From: an uncultured Thermoguttaceae bacterium
Lineage (GTDB): Bacteria; Planctomycetota; Planctomycetia; Pirellulales; Thermoguttaceae
Length of the DNA: 64,000 bases
NCBI GenBank assembly: GCA_938084835.1
Contig: CALKER010000017.1
Location: 214,949 to 278,948, forward strand
Reading direction: 5' to 3'
Shown: in pieces, positions 29,412 to 38,982 of the stretch
How the letters are laid out: the number at the start of each line of letters is the position of its first letter
Position numbering within the stretch: the first letter of the stretch is position 1
Notes under the pieces: model-generated
Told to the model about the DNA's origin: nothing
What the model saw: only the letters and a program-made list of their open reading frames with translations
Databases searched by the model: none
Translations under genes and position numbers: made by a program

Positions 29412-29435
29412 GTTCAGTTCAAAGCGTTCATTGTA
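29412..29435 (-). promoter_or_regulatory. Candidate ArsR operator and -10 element
   Basis: Three direct GTTCA repeats (29412-29416, 29417-29421, 29426-29430; TGAAC on the coding strand) sit right upstream of arsR, and ATTGTA at 29430-29435 reads TACAAT on that strand, a good -10 hexamer. A weak TTCCTT -35 lies 17 bases further. The overlap suits repression by the adjacent regulator; this is inference. Confidence 0.4.
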
Positions 29436-30590
29436 TTTTTTACCAAATAGCCAAGGAAGTCAAGGAACGAACCTATGTCTCCGAGGGAAATGCCTCAAAT
29501 CGACAAACGGGAATTGGCGTCACTGGCCGCACCTCGTGCGATTCGATTTCACCGCGGGGTTTCTCTAGACCTCAGGTTAGTGGTCGAAAGTTCTTCGTGT
29601 CTTTACTCGGTTGATTTGCTGGCCGCAGGGTTTTGTTGAAACTCATGTTTTAAACCTCGCAAGCGAAAATGCCCTAACTGCAGACAGAGATAACATTCAA
29701 AAATGTAAGCCAGGTGTATGAACGCGAACATATCTGTTGATTTTCGGTCACGGGCCGTAAAGCAGAAAAATGACTCCAAAGCCAAAGTGGTTGTTCGACT
29801 ATCATTAAGTTCAGACAGCACAGAGCGGTAAACCACACCTTAGCGCAATCAAAAAGAGACGGTATTCGCGCTCGATAAGTTTTGATTAGGGGAGCGTTAT
29901 CATAAGGAAATGTTATAGTGCCGTTATAGCAGCAATCATAAGTGTTTTGATCGTGCTATGTTAAATTGTGCTGCTTTCCTCCCCAGGCATGAAAATAGTA
30001 AGAGGCTCTGCCTCGTCCGATCGGCAACACCCTTACCCCCGTGGGAGAACACCAGTTTTCCACGCCAGGACCCGCATGTCATTCGCCACTAGGCGGTGAT
30101 CGGGCTGCGGATTGGAGCCAAGCAGCTTTGCTTTAGGTGGGTCAAGTTGAGCGCGAGACCCGACTGATCTATAACTCAAAGTGAAACGATGGTGGCCATC
30201 CGGAGGCAGGCCACCGCAAAAACAATGAACTGACTTAATTCGTATAAACCCGCTTCCCAAACGTCGTTGAACTTGGGACAATTTTTTGATACGGCGTCCA
30301 GCGAAGTTCGGTGTCCGGGTAGAATTGTGACTCTTGTCAGGCCTCGCATGGATTGTTGGCGATGGCTCAAAGGCTAAGGTTTTTAATTCAATCTGCCTTA
30401 CAACGTTACTCGGCACTGTTAGTTGGCACTTTTGCATTCTAAAGACTGCATGAGATAAGGAAAGCAAATACTCCGGATTAATATAGCTTATGGATGTTAA
30501 TAAGGCGGCGAAGGTGCGATTGGGGACGCTTGAAGCAAAACACTCATCGTTGTAGCCAACCGTTTGTTTCAACTGAGGAGGTTTTCTCGG
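29436..30590. other. Long intergenic region, no gene seen
   Basis: About 1.15 kb between arsR and rpsP. An AT-rich part at ~29860-29990 contains repeated GTTATAG words and may carry promoters for the ribosomal cluster or for nothing that survives. No supported ORF or RNA. Confidence 0.4.
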
Positions 30591-30968
30591 GTGGCAGTGA
30601 GAATACGAATGAAGAAATTGGGGCGCCGGCATCGGCCTTTCTACCGCATTTGCGTAATGGATGCCCGCTCGCCCCGGGATGGCAAGGAAATCGAAGTCGT
30701 GGGTACCTACGACCCCATGATTCGGGATGAGGATGCCCGGGTCAGATTTAATTTGGAGCGAGTTGGATACTGGTTGAGTGTCGGCGCCCAGCCCACAGAG
30801 AAGGTGAGAATCCTTTTGAAAAAGTATGGGCCCAGTGGTACCCGGCTCAAGGAAAATCAGGAGGCGTTAGCGCGACTTGCAGAGCAGAGGGCGCGGCGCT
30901 TAACTCGCGCCAAGATCGCCGCGGCCGCTAGGGGTCGGGCAGGGCAAAAAACGTCGGAAACTTCATAG
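30591..30968 (+). CDS. rpsP: Small ribosomal subunit protein bS16
   Basis: A 125-residue protein with the full S16 signature: VRIRMKKLGRRHRPFYRICVMDARSPRDGK at the N-terminus and GTYDPM, then LNLERVGYWLSVGAQPTEKV-like sequence. The C-terminal ~45 residues are a basic Arg/Ala-rich tail longer than in short S16 proteins. GTG 30591 is chosen since TGAGGAGG lies 8 bases upstream and it restores the usual MAVRIR start. It is the first gene of the rpsP-trmD-rplS group; rimM, which normally follows rpsP, is absent. Confidence 0.96.
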   Translation: MAVRIRMKKLGRRHRPFYRICVMDARSPRDGKEIEVVGTYDPMIRDEDARVRFNLERVGYWLSVGAQPTEKVRILLKKYGPSGTRLKENQEALARLAEQRARRLTRAKIAAAARGRAGQKTSETS

Positions 30969-31057
30969 TCCCATTCGGCCGATGAGGAAATCTGAGACTC
31001 CCCAATTCCGGCCAACCTCCGGTAGCTTTCTCCCCGTCTAAAAGGGGCGTGATAAGC

Positions 31058-32080
31058 ATGCGGATTGATGTCATTACGCTATTTCCGGAGATATTTCAGG
31101 GATACCTCTCGGAAAGCATGCTGAAGCGCGCGATTCAGCGGGGAGTAGTGGAAGTTCATCTTCACAATCTTCGGAACTGGGCCACCGACAAGCATCGCAG
31201 TGTTGACGATACGCCATATGGCGGTGGTCCAGGGATGGTCATTCGCGTCGATCGGGTCGTACCCTGTGTCGAGGACGTCCGTAAACTCTCGGAAGAGTGG
31301 GGACACCTTATTTTGTTAACCCCTCAAGGCCGCCGGCTAAATCAAGCGATCGTGGAGGAACTCGCCACTCATAGGCGGCTCGTCCTGCTGTGCGGTCGCT
31401 ACGAGGGTTTTGACGAGCGGGTACGGATCATCCTTCAGCCGGACGAAATTTCTATCGGAGATTACGTACTGAACGGCGGGGAAGTCGCGGCGATGGTAAT
31501 CATCGACGCGGTAGTGCGGCTGATCCCCGGTTTTTTGGGCGACGAGGAATCGAGCCGACAGGACTCCTTTTCGGGTCCCGACCGGTTGCTCGATCATGCC
31601 CAGTACACACGACCGCGAGAGTATCGAGGGCATCGAGTACCGGAGGTCCTGTTAAGCGGCGATCACCAGGCGGTAGCACGGTGGCGGCAACAGAACCGCG
31701 TGGAACGAACTCGCCGGCGGCGCGCCGATTTGCTAGTATTGGGGTGGCAAAAGGTTTGGGCAAATGATCGGGTTGTTTGCAAAAACCAGCCTCGGTCAAA
31801 GGACGAGTCGCCTCTCCCCGGTCTGCTCCGAGGGGGTCATTGCGGGGCTGTTTGGGAGCCAACTCAAGAACTCCCTCCAGCGGCCATTACGTGTCAAACC
31901 GAGGGTCCACCGGTTGAGTTTCACCCAGGCGAACAACCTCCCGAAGACAAGCCGCCGGTTGAAGGTGGCTCAGTAAACAACCCCCAGCACGCAGAAATTA
32001 CAGAGGAAACTGGTAATGAGTCAGAAGATCATGGAGCTTGTGGAAAAGCGATTCATGAAACCGGAGATTCCCCATTTTGA
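31058..32080 (+). CDS. trmD: tRNA (guanine-N1)-methyltransferase with long C-terminal extension
   Basis: TrmD methylates G37 of tRNAs with S-adenosylmethionine, preventing frameshifts. The SPOUT fold is complete: [35 protein letters not shown] and the knot region [15 protein letters not shown], then the C-terminal domain to about residue 240. The ~100 further residues are Pro/Glu/His-rich and look disordered; ordinary TrmD is ~230-255 residues. Start ATG 31058 follows AAAGGGG at 10 bases. The last 65 bases overlap the start of rplS in another frame. Whether the tail is translated to its full length and used is unknown. Confidence 0.95.
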   Translation: MRIDVITLFPEIFQGYLSESMLKRAIQRGVVEVHLHNLRNWATDKHRSVDDTPYGGGPGMVIRVDRVVPCVEDVRKLSEEWGHLILLTPQGRRLNQAIVEELATHRRLVLLCGRYEGFDERVRIILQPDEISIGDYVLNGGEVAAMVIIDAVVRLIPGFLGDEESSRQDSFSGPDRLLDHAQYTRPREYRGHRVPEVLLSGDHQAVARWRQQNRVERTRRRRADLLVLGWQKVWANDRVVCKNQPRSKDESPLPGLLRGGHCGAVWEPTQELPPAAITCQTEGPPVEFHPGEQPPEDKPPVEGGSVNNPQHAEITEETGNESEDHGACGKAIHETGDSPF

Positions 32081-32522
32081 AGTAGGGGATACCGTTGATG
32101 TCCATTGTCGATTAATTGAGGGCGACAAGGAACGAATCCAGGTATTCAGCGGGGTGGTGATTGCCCGGAGTGGGTCTGGCACTCGCGAAATGTTCACCGT
32201 GCGGCGGATTGTGCAGGGGGAAGGAGTAGAGCGGAAGTTTCCCTTGCATTCACCACTGATTGCGAAGATTGTGGTGCGCCGTTCGGCTGTGGTGCGGCGG
32301 GCCAAGTTGTATTTCTTACGGGAGCGCGTGGGCAAGGCGGTTAAGCTCCGCGAGCGACGCCGGTTTGAGGCTCCTCCTGAAGGCGAAGCCTCTAGCGAAA
32401 AGGTTCGGGGCCGTAAGCGTCGTCGAAAGCTTCAGGCCCAAGCGGTCAATGAGGGCGCATCAACCAGTGAAAGCGACTCAACCGATGTTGACGAGCCCTC
32501 GAACGTTGATGAGACCAGCTGA
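32016..32522 (+). CDS. rplS: Large ribosomal subunit protein bL19
   Basis: A 168-residue L19. The ~115-residue core is clear: [28 protein letters not shown] start pieces, then [13 protein letters not shown] and [13 protein letters not shown] and [17 protein letters not shown]. Beyond it is a ~50-residue acidic/Ser-rich tail with a basic RGRKRRRK stretch, an extension not found in E. coli. ATG 32016 has AGAGGAAA upstream and lies inside the trmD reading frame, so the two are translationally coupled. Confidence 0.96.
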   Translation: MSQKIMELVEKRFMKPEIPHFEVGDTVDVHCRLIEGDKERIQVFSGVVIARSGSGTREMFTVRRIVQGEGVERKFPLHSPLIAKIVVRRSAVVRRAKLYFLRERVGKAVKLRERRRFEAPPEGEASSEKVRGRKRRRKLQAQAVNEGASTSESDSTDVDEPSNVDETS

Positions 32523-32530
32523 TAATTTCT

Positions 32531-32560
32531 CCCTGCTTTTTCGGAAAAGTGGGTAGGGAA
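32531..32560 (+). terminator. Stem-loop after rplS, possible transcript end
   Basis: CTTTT (32537-32541) and AAAAG (32546-32550) pair around a TCGG tetraloop, with outer TCCCT/AGGGA pairing. No T-tract follows, so it may be a processing or stability element and not a true terminator. Confidence 0.35.
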
Positions 32561-32676
32561 CGTCCCAACTCAGGGAATTTCCTAATTCAGCGCAAGGCGG
32601 TGAGCGGCAGTCGTAACAGTGATCAGAACACGGCCGGTCCGAGACGTCCACGCATGAAAGGGGGAGACGGATTCCA

Positions 32677-33153
32677 GTGCGCCGCTTGCTTGCGCGGCTG
32701 AAATGGCTTGCGGCCCTTGTGCGTTATTATTTGGCAGCGGGCTCCCAGGCGTCAAAACTTGGCTGTTGGGGGGAGTCGGCTGCCGCAAGGCAGCTACGAC
32801 GTTCCGGTCATCAAATCCTTGCGCGCCGGACTAGATTAGGTGGCGTGGAAGTCGATTTACTGACCCGATATCGGTCGACTTTGGTACTTGTTGAGGTCAA
32901 AACGCGTATCTCATCCAGACCGGTTGGGGATATAAACATTGTTGGGGAGCGGCAGCTTGCGCGTCTCCGCTATGCGGCCAAGGTACTCGCTCGCCGCTGT
33001 CCGGCCCAAATTGCTTCGGTTCAAGTGGATCTTGTCTTTGTAACCTTTCGCCGCAGTGGAAAAGATCCGGAAATCCTTCACCGCCCCAAACTGTTCAGTT
33101 TCTCCGCGCGCCGCGGGGTGCGACATTTTCGTTGGATTGGTCGCGGTGAATAA
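32677..33153 (+). CDS. yraN: YraN/UPF0102-family endonuclease-like protein
   Basis: A 158-residue protein of the UPF0102 family, related to Holliday-junction-resolvase-like nucleases. The core motif is visible: GCWGESAAARQLRRSGHQILARR (in part), then GGVEVDLL, LVLVEVKTR (E-x-K metal motif) and QLARLRYAAKVLAR. An extra ~25 hydrophobic/basic residues precede the core. GTG 32677 has GGGGGAG about 10 bases upstream. It follows rplS as in many bacteria, but the rnhB gene that often sits between them is missing. Exact function in the cell is unknown. Confidence 0.88.
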   Translation: MRRLLARLKWLAALVRYYLAAGSQASKLGCWGESAAARQLRRSGHQILARRTRLGGVEVDLLTRYRSTLVLVEVKTRISSRPVGDINIVGERQLARLRYAAKVLARRCPAQIASVQVDLVFVTFRRSGKDPEILHRPKLFSFSARRGVRHFRWIGRGE

Positions 33154-33317
33154 GCGCGAACTCGAAGCCTCTTTCAGCCCCTGGCTTCGCGCGTATTTGC
33201 AAGAAAGAATAGGAAAATTTAGAAATTGTGACACGGTGGGGCAAGCTGCTCGGATCACACAGGAGAAGGGGAATAAGTCTCACCGGCTCGGTTCGTGAAT
33301 TTTTTGGAGGCATGGCC

Positions 33318-34523
33318 ATGCCGCAGGGCTCGATGACCAGCAAACAACGCATGGAAGCGGCCATGCGACATCAGCCAGTCGACCGGGTGCCGGTAATGTG
33401 CCAACTGGCAATCGGCCATTATCTTCTTAACACGGATGTCCGCCCGGCAGAACTGTGGTTTACAAGCGAGGGATTTTCGCGGGCCCTCGTCACTTTGCAG
33501 CGGCGCTACCGCTTCGACGGGATTCTCATTAATTTACTTGGTACAGATCCCGAGTGGATGCGGTACGTAGCCAACATCGAAACGGCTCCCGACGGAAGTC
33601 AAACCGTTTACTTTAAAAACGGAGACCGTGCATGGTGCCCGGCCGATGACAATGTTCAGTACTACCCGAGGCAGGGGAGCCGCCGGCCCACGCTCGAGGA
33701 AGTTGATCCGGATCAACTTTATTACGACGATCCTCACGCCCTCGGTGGGTTGAAATATCCCTACTACTTCGGCCTAGAACCTTACCGGGCCGATCCGAGC
33801 AATTATTGGCCACCTTATATCTTTCGCACCATCGATCTGGTACTCAAGGAAGTGGGGGAGCAAGTGTCGGTTCACGGTGAAATTTTCTCGCCGTGGACGC
33901 AGTACATGGAGCTTTTCGGGTATCATCGGGCCCTGCTTTACTTGTATGATGATCCGGGAAAAGTTCATGCCATTCTTGACCGTTACGCCGAGGGCGCTGC
34001 CGATCTGGGCATCCGCCAGGCGCAACGCGGTGTAGACGCCGTGCTTATTTCCTCTGCCTTTGCAGGAGGAGGATTTATTTCGCCGCGTCATTACGAGCAG
34101 TTTGTCCTTCCCTACGAAAAGAAAGTAATCGATCGGATCCACCAGTCCGTGGCAACCCCTGTTTACATCCACACCTGCGGGGCCATAGGAGACCGCTTGG
34201 AACTCATTGCCGCTACTGGGGCCGATGGGATCGATACGCTGGACCCACCGCCGTTGGGGAATGTAGATCTCCCCGACGCCAAACAGCGCATAGGCAAGCA
34301 GCTTTTCATAAAAGGAAATATTGATCCCGTAAACACACTCCTTCAAAGGTCGCGGGAAGCGGTTCGGGCCGATGCTTTGTGGCGACTTAGCGTTGCCGCG
34401 CCGGGCAGTGGTTATATCCTCTCAAGCGCTTGTTCGGTAGCTCCGCGGGTGCCACCCGAGAATTTGACTGTCCTTGTGGAGGCAGCCAAGGACTTCGGCC
34501 CGCCGCCCATGGTGGAGCTGTGA
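33318..34523 (+). CDS. Uroporphyrinogen decarboxylase-family protein, probable corrinoid methyltransferase
   Basis: A 401-residue TIM-barrel protein of the UroD superfamily. It opens with SKQRMEAAMRHQPVDRVPV, typical of MtaA/CmuA-like members. The zinc-binding pattern for methylcobalamin-dependent methyl transfer is present: H-x-C in YIHTCGAIGDRL (~287-298), then GIDTLDPPPLGNVDL and a second Cys in SSACSVAPRVPPENL near the C-terminus. Heme-pathway HemE lacks this HxC...C set, so I do not call hemE. ATG 33318 is favoured: GGAGG lies 7 bases upstream, while the ATG at 33312 would be too close. No corrinoid protein gene lies beside it. The methyl donor is unknown. Confidence 0.8.
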   Translation: MPQGSMTSKQRMEAAMRHQPVDRVPVMCQLAIGHYLLNTDVRPAELWFTSEGFSRALVTLQRRYRFDGILINLLGTDPEWMRYVANIETAPDGSQTVYFKNGDRAWCPADDNVQYYPRQGSRRPTLEEVDPDQLYYDDPHALGGLKYPYYFGLEPYRADPSNYWPPYIFRTIDLVLKEVGEQVSVHGEIFSPWTQYMELFGYHRALLYLYDDPGKVHAILDRYAEGAADLGIRQAQRGVDAVLISSAFAGGGFISPRHYEQFVLPYEKKVIDRIHQSVATPVYIHTCGAIGDRLELIAATGADGIDTLDPPPLGNVDLPDAKQRIGKQLFIKGNIDPVNTLLQRSREAVRADALWRLSVAAPGSGYILSSACSVAPRVPPENLTVLVEAAKDFGPPPMVEL

Positions 34524-34588
34524 ACACTCGGAGGCGAGTCCCCGCTGTCGAAAACTTGGGAAGGTACCAAGCTTTTGGGGAATAAACC

Positions 34589-35389
34589 CTAAAGTCCAAG
34601 GACATCGGCCATTGAGTAAAGACCAGGCGGTTTTCCCACCAAGAACTTCGCTGCCGAAAGGGCTCCGTAGACATAAGCATCGCGAGTGGTGGCGCGGACA
34701 GTCAGTTCCAAGACTTCCCCAGGCATGGCAAATACCACCGTGTGTTGACCCGGGTCATCCCCTCCACGGACTGCATGGAAGCCAATTTCGTCTCTTGATC
34801 TTGGGCCGGGGCGACCGTGCCGACCGTGCACGTGTCTTTCCTGGCCCATCGCTTCGGCGATGATTTGGCCGAGCTTTAGCGCAGTTCCGCTGGGCGCATC
34901 TTCCTTAAAGCGGTGGTGTCTCTCGATGATTTCCACGTCGACATCGCGGCCGGCGAGAACATTTGCGGCCATCTGGGCCAAACGCATCGTCAAATTGACC
35001 ATCAGGCTCATGTTGGGGGACCACACCACGGGGATCGTAGTGGCCGCCTCGCGAAGAACTTCCATTTGGGAGTTAGTAAGCCCCGTGGTGGCACACACCA
35101 GCGGCACAGATAATTCCCGGCACAAACGAGTAATGCTTAGCGCCCCTGCCGGGGTGGAGAAATCGATCACCACCTCGGGAATGTTACCAGGACTCAGCTC
35201 CTGGGAAATGAAGACGCCCAAAGGCGGTGTTCCGGCATAAACTCCTGCATCTTGCCCTAAGGCCGGATGCCCGGGTGCCTCCAAGGCGGCGACGAGCTTC
35301 CATCCGGGATCGGCGGCAACTGCCGCCACCACGCGGCGCCCCATCCGCCCAGCTGCACCGCAGACACCAAGTCGCAAAGGTTCTAGCAT
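34589..35389 (-). CDS. dapB: 4-hydroxy-tetrahydrodipicolinate reductase
   Basis: DapB (266 residues) reduces the DapA product with NAD(P)H in the lysine/diaminopimelate pathway, feeding cell-wall synthesis. The N-terminal nucleotide motif VCGAAGRMGRR, VVIDFSTPAGAL, CATTGLT and SPNMSLMVNL are present, and the catalytic E-x-H-H-x-x-K-x-D-A-P-S-G-T region (ERHHRFKEDAPSGTA) is complete. ATG 35389 follows AGGAGGGAAA at a proper distance. It converges with the UroD-family gene and is not in an operon with other lysine genes. Confidence 0.96.
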   Translation of the reverse strand: MLEPLRLGVCGAAGRMGRRVVAAVAADPGWKLVAALEAPGHPALGQDAGVYAGTPPLGVFISQELSPGNIPEVVIDFSTPAGALSITRLCRELSVPLVCATTGLTNSQMEVLREAATTIPVVWSPNMSLMVNLTMRLAQMAANVLAGRDVDVEIIERHHRFKEDAPSGTALKLGQIIAEAMGQERHVHGRHGRPGPRSRDEIGFHAVRGGDDPGQHTVVFAMPGEVLELTVRATTRDAYVYGALSAAKFLVGKPPGLYSMADVLGL

Positions 35390-35669
35390 CAAGATTTCCC
35401 TCCTATGCGAACGGGGCACATTCTGCTGCCGTTTCTCGCAAAACCTCCCCTGCTAAGCCCGGGCCTTGATGACGCTTATTAACACGTCCGGGGGATTAAG
35501 TTCTCTGAGATACTGGTGATACGACTTCGTCAACAATCGATTAAAAATATAACTCCTGGTTTTGCTGGCAATACACCCGCTATCTTGAAAACGCGCTGTC
35601 AGCACTAGCTGCTGCGCAACCTTTCCGGTGATTTAGCGAGGTACTCGTCCATGGCTCCAAAGACATCCC

Positions 35670-37079
35670 TCAGGAGTAAAGACGAACGGCCTTAATGATT
35701 TCCTCCAAATCATTCGGGACAACGACTGCACGATTGGCGAAGGTAGCTCGGCGAACGCCCCGGCATCCTAGCACTTTACTGAATAGCTCTTTGTCCGTAG
35801 TGTGATAGGCGACTGTGGCATTGGGATCTTTGAGTTGGTGCCCTGTCAAGACGCATACCACCCGCTCGTCTTTGCCTATGATTCCCTGTCGCACCAATTC
35901 TTTGGTTCCAGCCACACTGGCCGCACTTGCGGGCTCGCACCCAAAACCTCCGATCCCCACCTGCGCTTTGGCGTCGAGGATATCTTGATCGCTGACATCG
36001 CAGACCACGCCCTCGCACCATTCCAGGGCCCGCAAACACTTTGTCAGGTTCACAGGACGATTGATTTCAATGGCACTGGCGATGGTGGATGCGCGCCGAT
36101 TCTCAGCCTCCATCGCCCGAAAATACTCGGCAATTAAGTGCCGATCAGGCTCCCCAGCGTTCCAGCGAACCCCCAAGGTATTGACCAGTTGCGACAGGGT
36201 GTTGGCTCCTGAAGCATTGACCACTGCGAGGCGAGGGATTCGCTTTATCAAATCGAGCTGCTTCAGTTCCCAGAGGGCTTTGCCAAAAGCGCTCGAATTG
36301 CCCAAATTCCCACCGGGAACAACAATCCAATCGGGTGGCTCCCAACCCAGAGCCTCCAACACACGATACATCGTGGTCTTCTGCCCTTCCAGCCGGAATG
36401 GGTTGAGGCTGTTAACCAGATAGATTCCAAGTTGCTTGGCCACCTCCTTCACCCGGGCCATGGCATCATCGAAGTCTCCCTGGATTTGGATTGTCAAAGC
36501 ACCGAATTCCAAGGCTTGGGCCAATTTTCCGGAGGCAATTTTTCCGGACCCGACGAATATAATGGCCCGCATGAGCCGGGTGACGGCACAGTAAAGCGCA
36601 AGTGAAGCGCTTGTATTTCCCGTCGAAGCGCAAGCTGCTCGCTGCGCCCCCAAAAGGCGGGCATGAGTAAAGGCTGCTGCCATGCCGTTATCTTTGAAAC
36701 TTCCGGAGGGATTCATCCCCTCGTACTGAAGGAACAGACGACCCGGCTCTAGCCCCACATACGGTGCCACCCAGTCGGCCCGTTGCAGAAGGGTCTGACC
36801 CTCACCGATGGTGACACTTTGTTCCCGCGGTGCAAACGGTAACAGGCTGTGAAATCGCCACACGCCGCTGAAGGCAAACGGGTCGTGGCGCCGCGCCCAT
36901 GCCGACTCAAACTCCCGCAAGGATTTTGGGACCGGCAAGCGGTCCCACTGGTAGTCGACGTCGAGAAGCTCCCCGCACCGCAGGCAGCTGGATAACGTTT
37001 CACCAATATCGAACGTTGCTCCGCACCGCGGCGAAATGCACCGTTGGAAAGCCCAATCGCTCAACTGAGACCGTCCCAT
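35670..37079 (-). CDS. thrC: Threonine synthase
   Basis: A 469-residue PLP enzyme that converts O-phosphohomoserine to threonine. PLP-lysine motif [11 protein letters not shown] (~115-125 region), [12 protein letters not shown] and the [13 protein letters not shown] phosphate-binding loop are clear. The N-terminus carries a zinc-ribbon-like cluster (CISPRC, then CLRC), as in class I threonine synthases with a rubredoxin-like knuckle. Start is ATG 37079, or TTG 37106; neither has a good Shine-Dalgarno. The gene is unlinked to hom or thrB here. Confidence 0.93.
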   Translation of the reverse strand: MGRSQLSDWAFQRCISPRCGATFDIGETLSSCLRCGELLDVDYQWDRLPVPKSLREFESAWARRHDPFAFSGVWRFHSLLPFAPREQSVTIGEGQTLLQRADWVAPYVGLEPGRLFLQYEGMNPSGSFKDNGMAAAFTHARLLGAQRAACASTGNTSASLALYCAVTRLMRAIIFVGSGKIASGKLAQALEFGALTIQIQGDFDDAMARVKEVAKQLGIYLVNSLNPFRLEGQKTTMYRVLEALGWEPPDWIVVPGGNLGNSSAFGKALWELKQLDLIKRIPRLAVVNASGANTLSQLVNTLGVRWNAGEPDRHLIAEYFRAMEAENRRASTIASAIEINRPVNLTKCLRALEWCEGVVCDVSDQDILDAKAQVGIGGFGCEPASAASVAGTKELVRQGIIGKDERVVCVLTGHQLKDPNATVAYHTTDKELFSKVLGCRGVRRATFANRAVVVPNDLEEIIKAVRLYS

Positions 37080-37328
37080 GCAAAACGTGCGTAAATTTTC
37101 CGGCAAGTAACCATGTGTTTTAAGGCGGACTATGTGGTTTTTCGTAAGCCCGACTTGATTAATCTAGAAAAACCGATGTCATCCCGCAAGGATGGTCACC
37201 TCGCCAAAGACCGATTGCCGATGCGGATAAGGCTGCATGACACTTGCGGTCAGGGCAGTGTTCCTGACGCGTGCGAGGAGAGAACCCACGCGACTTCCTC
37301 CGTGGGTGCTAACACGTCGGGCATATTG

Positions 37329-38774
37329 TTATCGAGCTTGCGTCGCCAATTCCTCCGGTCGGGCTAGCGGTGCAATCTCCGGAATTTCCGGCTCGATCAC
37401 TCGACAGTTTTGCCAGCCACCCTGAAGGTATCGCCACCAGAAGATAAGCCCCAGCATCCACGCCCAAACAGTCAACGCACCCCAGGCCCACATTAGTCCG
37501 AAACCCAAGAGACTAATTCCCAACCAAGTGACCACACCGGGAAAGGCCGCTGTATAAACTGCCACGCGGAGTAAAAAGGGGGTATCGCCGGCACCACGGA
37601 GCACCGCAGCAAAAATCACGCTCATGGCGTCAAAGACGCAGTAAGCAGCCACAAATCGCAAGAGAGCGACCACAAGGTCCCGAAGTCGTTCGAATTGTTC
37701 CACCTCTGCTCCCAGCCGGTAGGGAAATAGGAAGGCATCGGGCACAAGCACATAAAGAGCGGCAAGCGCAGCGGTATAGCTTGCCGCCAGTTGGAACCCG
37801 GTGAGTGCCGCACGCCGGGCACGATGTGGCAAATTGGCCCCAAGATTTTGGGCTACAAGCGTCGTAACCCCCATCGCCACCCCTAAAAGAGGGATGAAAG
37901 CCAAAAGATTGACATTAATGGCAAGGCTCGTGGCGGCGGCCGCCTCTTCCCCCAGTTGTCCTACTAGCAGCAAAAATACCGTAAAAGCGGCATTTTCGAG
38001 GAGCCATTGCGTTCCGTTGGGCGCGCCGTAATACCACAACCGCTTCATCAGCGGGATTTCTAACCGCCAAAAATCTGCTAAACGGTACCCACGGTATCTG
38101 AAAGAAAACATCTGCGGCGAATACATGAGGACCTTCGACCACTGGGCCACAACACTGGCCCATGCCGCGCCGGCCAAACCCATCTCTGGGAAACCGCCCC
38201 TTCCGAAAATCCAAAGGTAATCGAGAATCAAGTTGATAAGGGCTGCCGAAACGTCTACCACCATCACCCGACGTGTTTCACCGCGCCCAATGAAAAAAGA
38301 GGCTTGAACCCCGGCCACTAACATGGCAGGCGCACAAAACGATGAAATCCGAAGGTATTCCGCCTCTAGTCCTGCCAGATGAGGTTCATGACCGGAAAGT
38401 TCAAAGATCCATCGTCCCACAGCTCCCACGATCAGAAGCACTGGCGCTACGAGCATCGCCGACCAATACCCTTGGGCCAGGATCGTTCCTATGCGATGCC
38501 GAAGTCCGGCCCCTTCATACTGGCCCACAAGGGTGGTGATAAAGTTGATAACTCCTAGGGGAAGAGAGACCACACTCCACAGGACCATGGCCGCCGGTAA
38601 GGCCGCCGCTACGCATGCGGCATCGTACCACAGAAGGAACATTCGGTCCGTAAAGCTCATAAGCGTCCAAGACATGGACGAGATGACAAGAGGCAATGCC
38701 ACAGCGAGCACGTGCCGGCCACCACACGGCCGAAGCCACCATCGTAGAATGCCTGTCCACAGAAAATGCCTCAT
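37329..38774 (-). CDS. MATE-family efflux transporter
   Basis: A 481-residue membrane protein with about 12 hydrophobic helices arranged as two MatE repeats (~25-190 and ~255-420). Family features include LPLVISSMSWTLMSFTDRMFL in helix 1, FINVA-like PAAMVLWSVVSLP, and in the second half NGTQWLLENAAFTVFLLLVG. MATE pumps export drugs or metabolites by sodium or proton exchange. Unusually for the NorM type, the first helix has Ser/Met-rich residues as in some DinF-like groups. No regulator is adjacent. Confidence 0.9.
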   Translation of the reverse strand: MRHFLWTGILRWWLRPCGGRHVLAVALPLVISSMSWTLMSFTDRMFLLWYDAACVAAALPAAMVLWSVVSLPLGVINFITTLVGQYEGAGLRHRIGTILAQGYWSAMLVAPVLLIVGAVGRWIFELSGHEPHLAGLEAEYLRISSFCAPAMLVAGVQASFFIGRGETRRVMVVDVSAALINLILDYLWIFGRGGFPEMGLAGAAWASVVAQWSKVLMYSPQMFSFRYRGYRLADFWRLEIPLMKRLWYYGAPNGTQWLLENAAFTVFLLLVGQLGEEAAAATSLAINVNLLAFIPLLGVAMGVTTLVAQNLGANLPHRARRAALTGFQLAASYTAALAALYVLVPDAFLFPYRLGAEVEQFERLRDLVVALLRFVAAYCVFDAMSVIFAAVLRGAGDTPFLLRVAVYTAAFPGVVTWLGISLLGFGLMWAWGALTVWAWMLGLIFWWRYLQGGWQNCRVIEPEIPEIAPLARPEELATQAR

Positions 38775-38982
38775 GCAATACCGCGACTCTCACGGGGAAT
38801 TCATCCACGGATTGGGAACCACTTTCAGGATGCGGAGGGCACCGTACCGAGCTTGCCTCCGAATTCCCAAAACAGGCTTACTGGGGTTGAATACGCCGAA
38901 CCGCAGGGCGGTCGCACCGTATGGAGGAAGTAGCCCACAAGACCAGAGCGCAGCCCAGCTGCCGAATTTTTCACACACGCCA

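Noticed and set aside
29603-29836. 77-codon minus-strand frame between arsR and rpsP
   Set aside because: No start signal and no recognisable pattern.
33318-34523. Calling this gene hemE
   Set aside because: The HxC...C zinc motif and PPEN end fit methyltransferase members of the superfamily, and the HemE-specific N-terminal signature is not evident.
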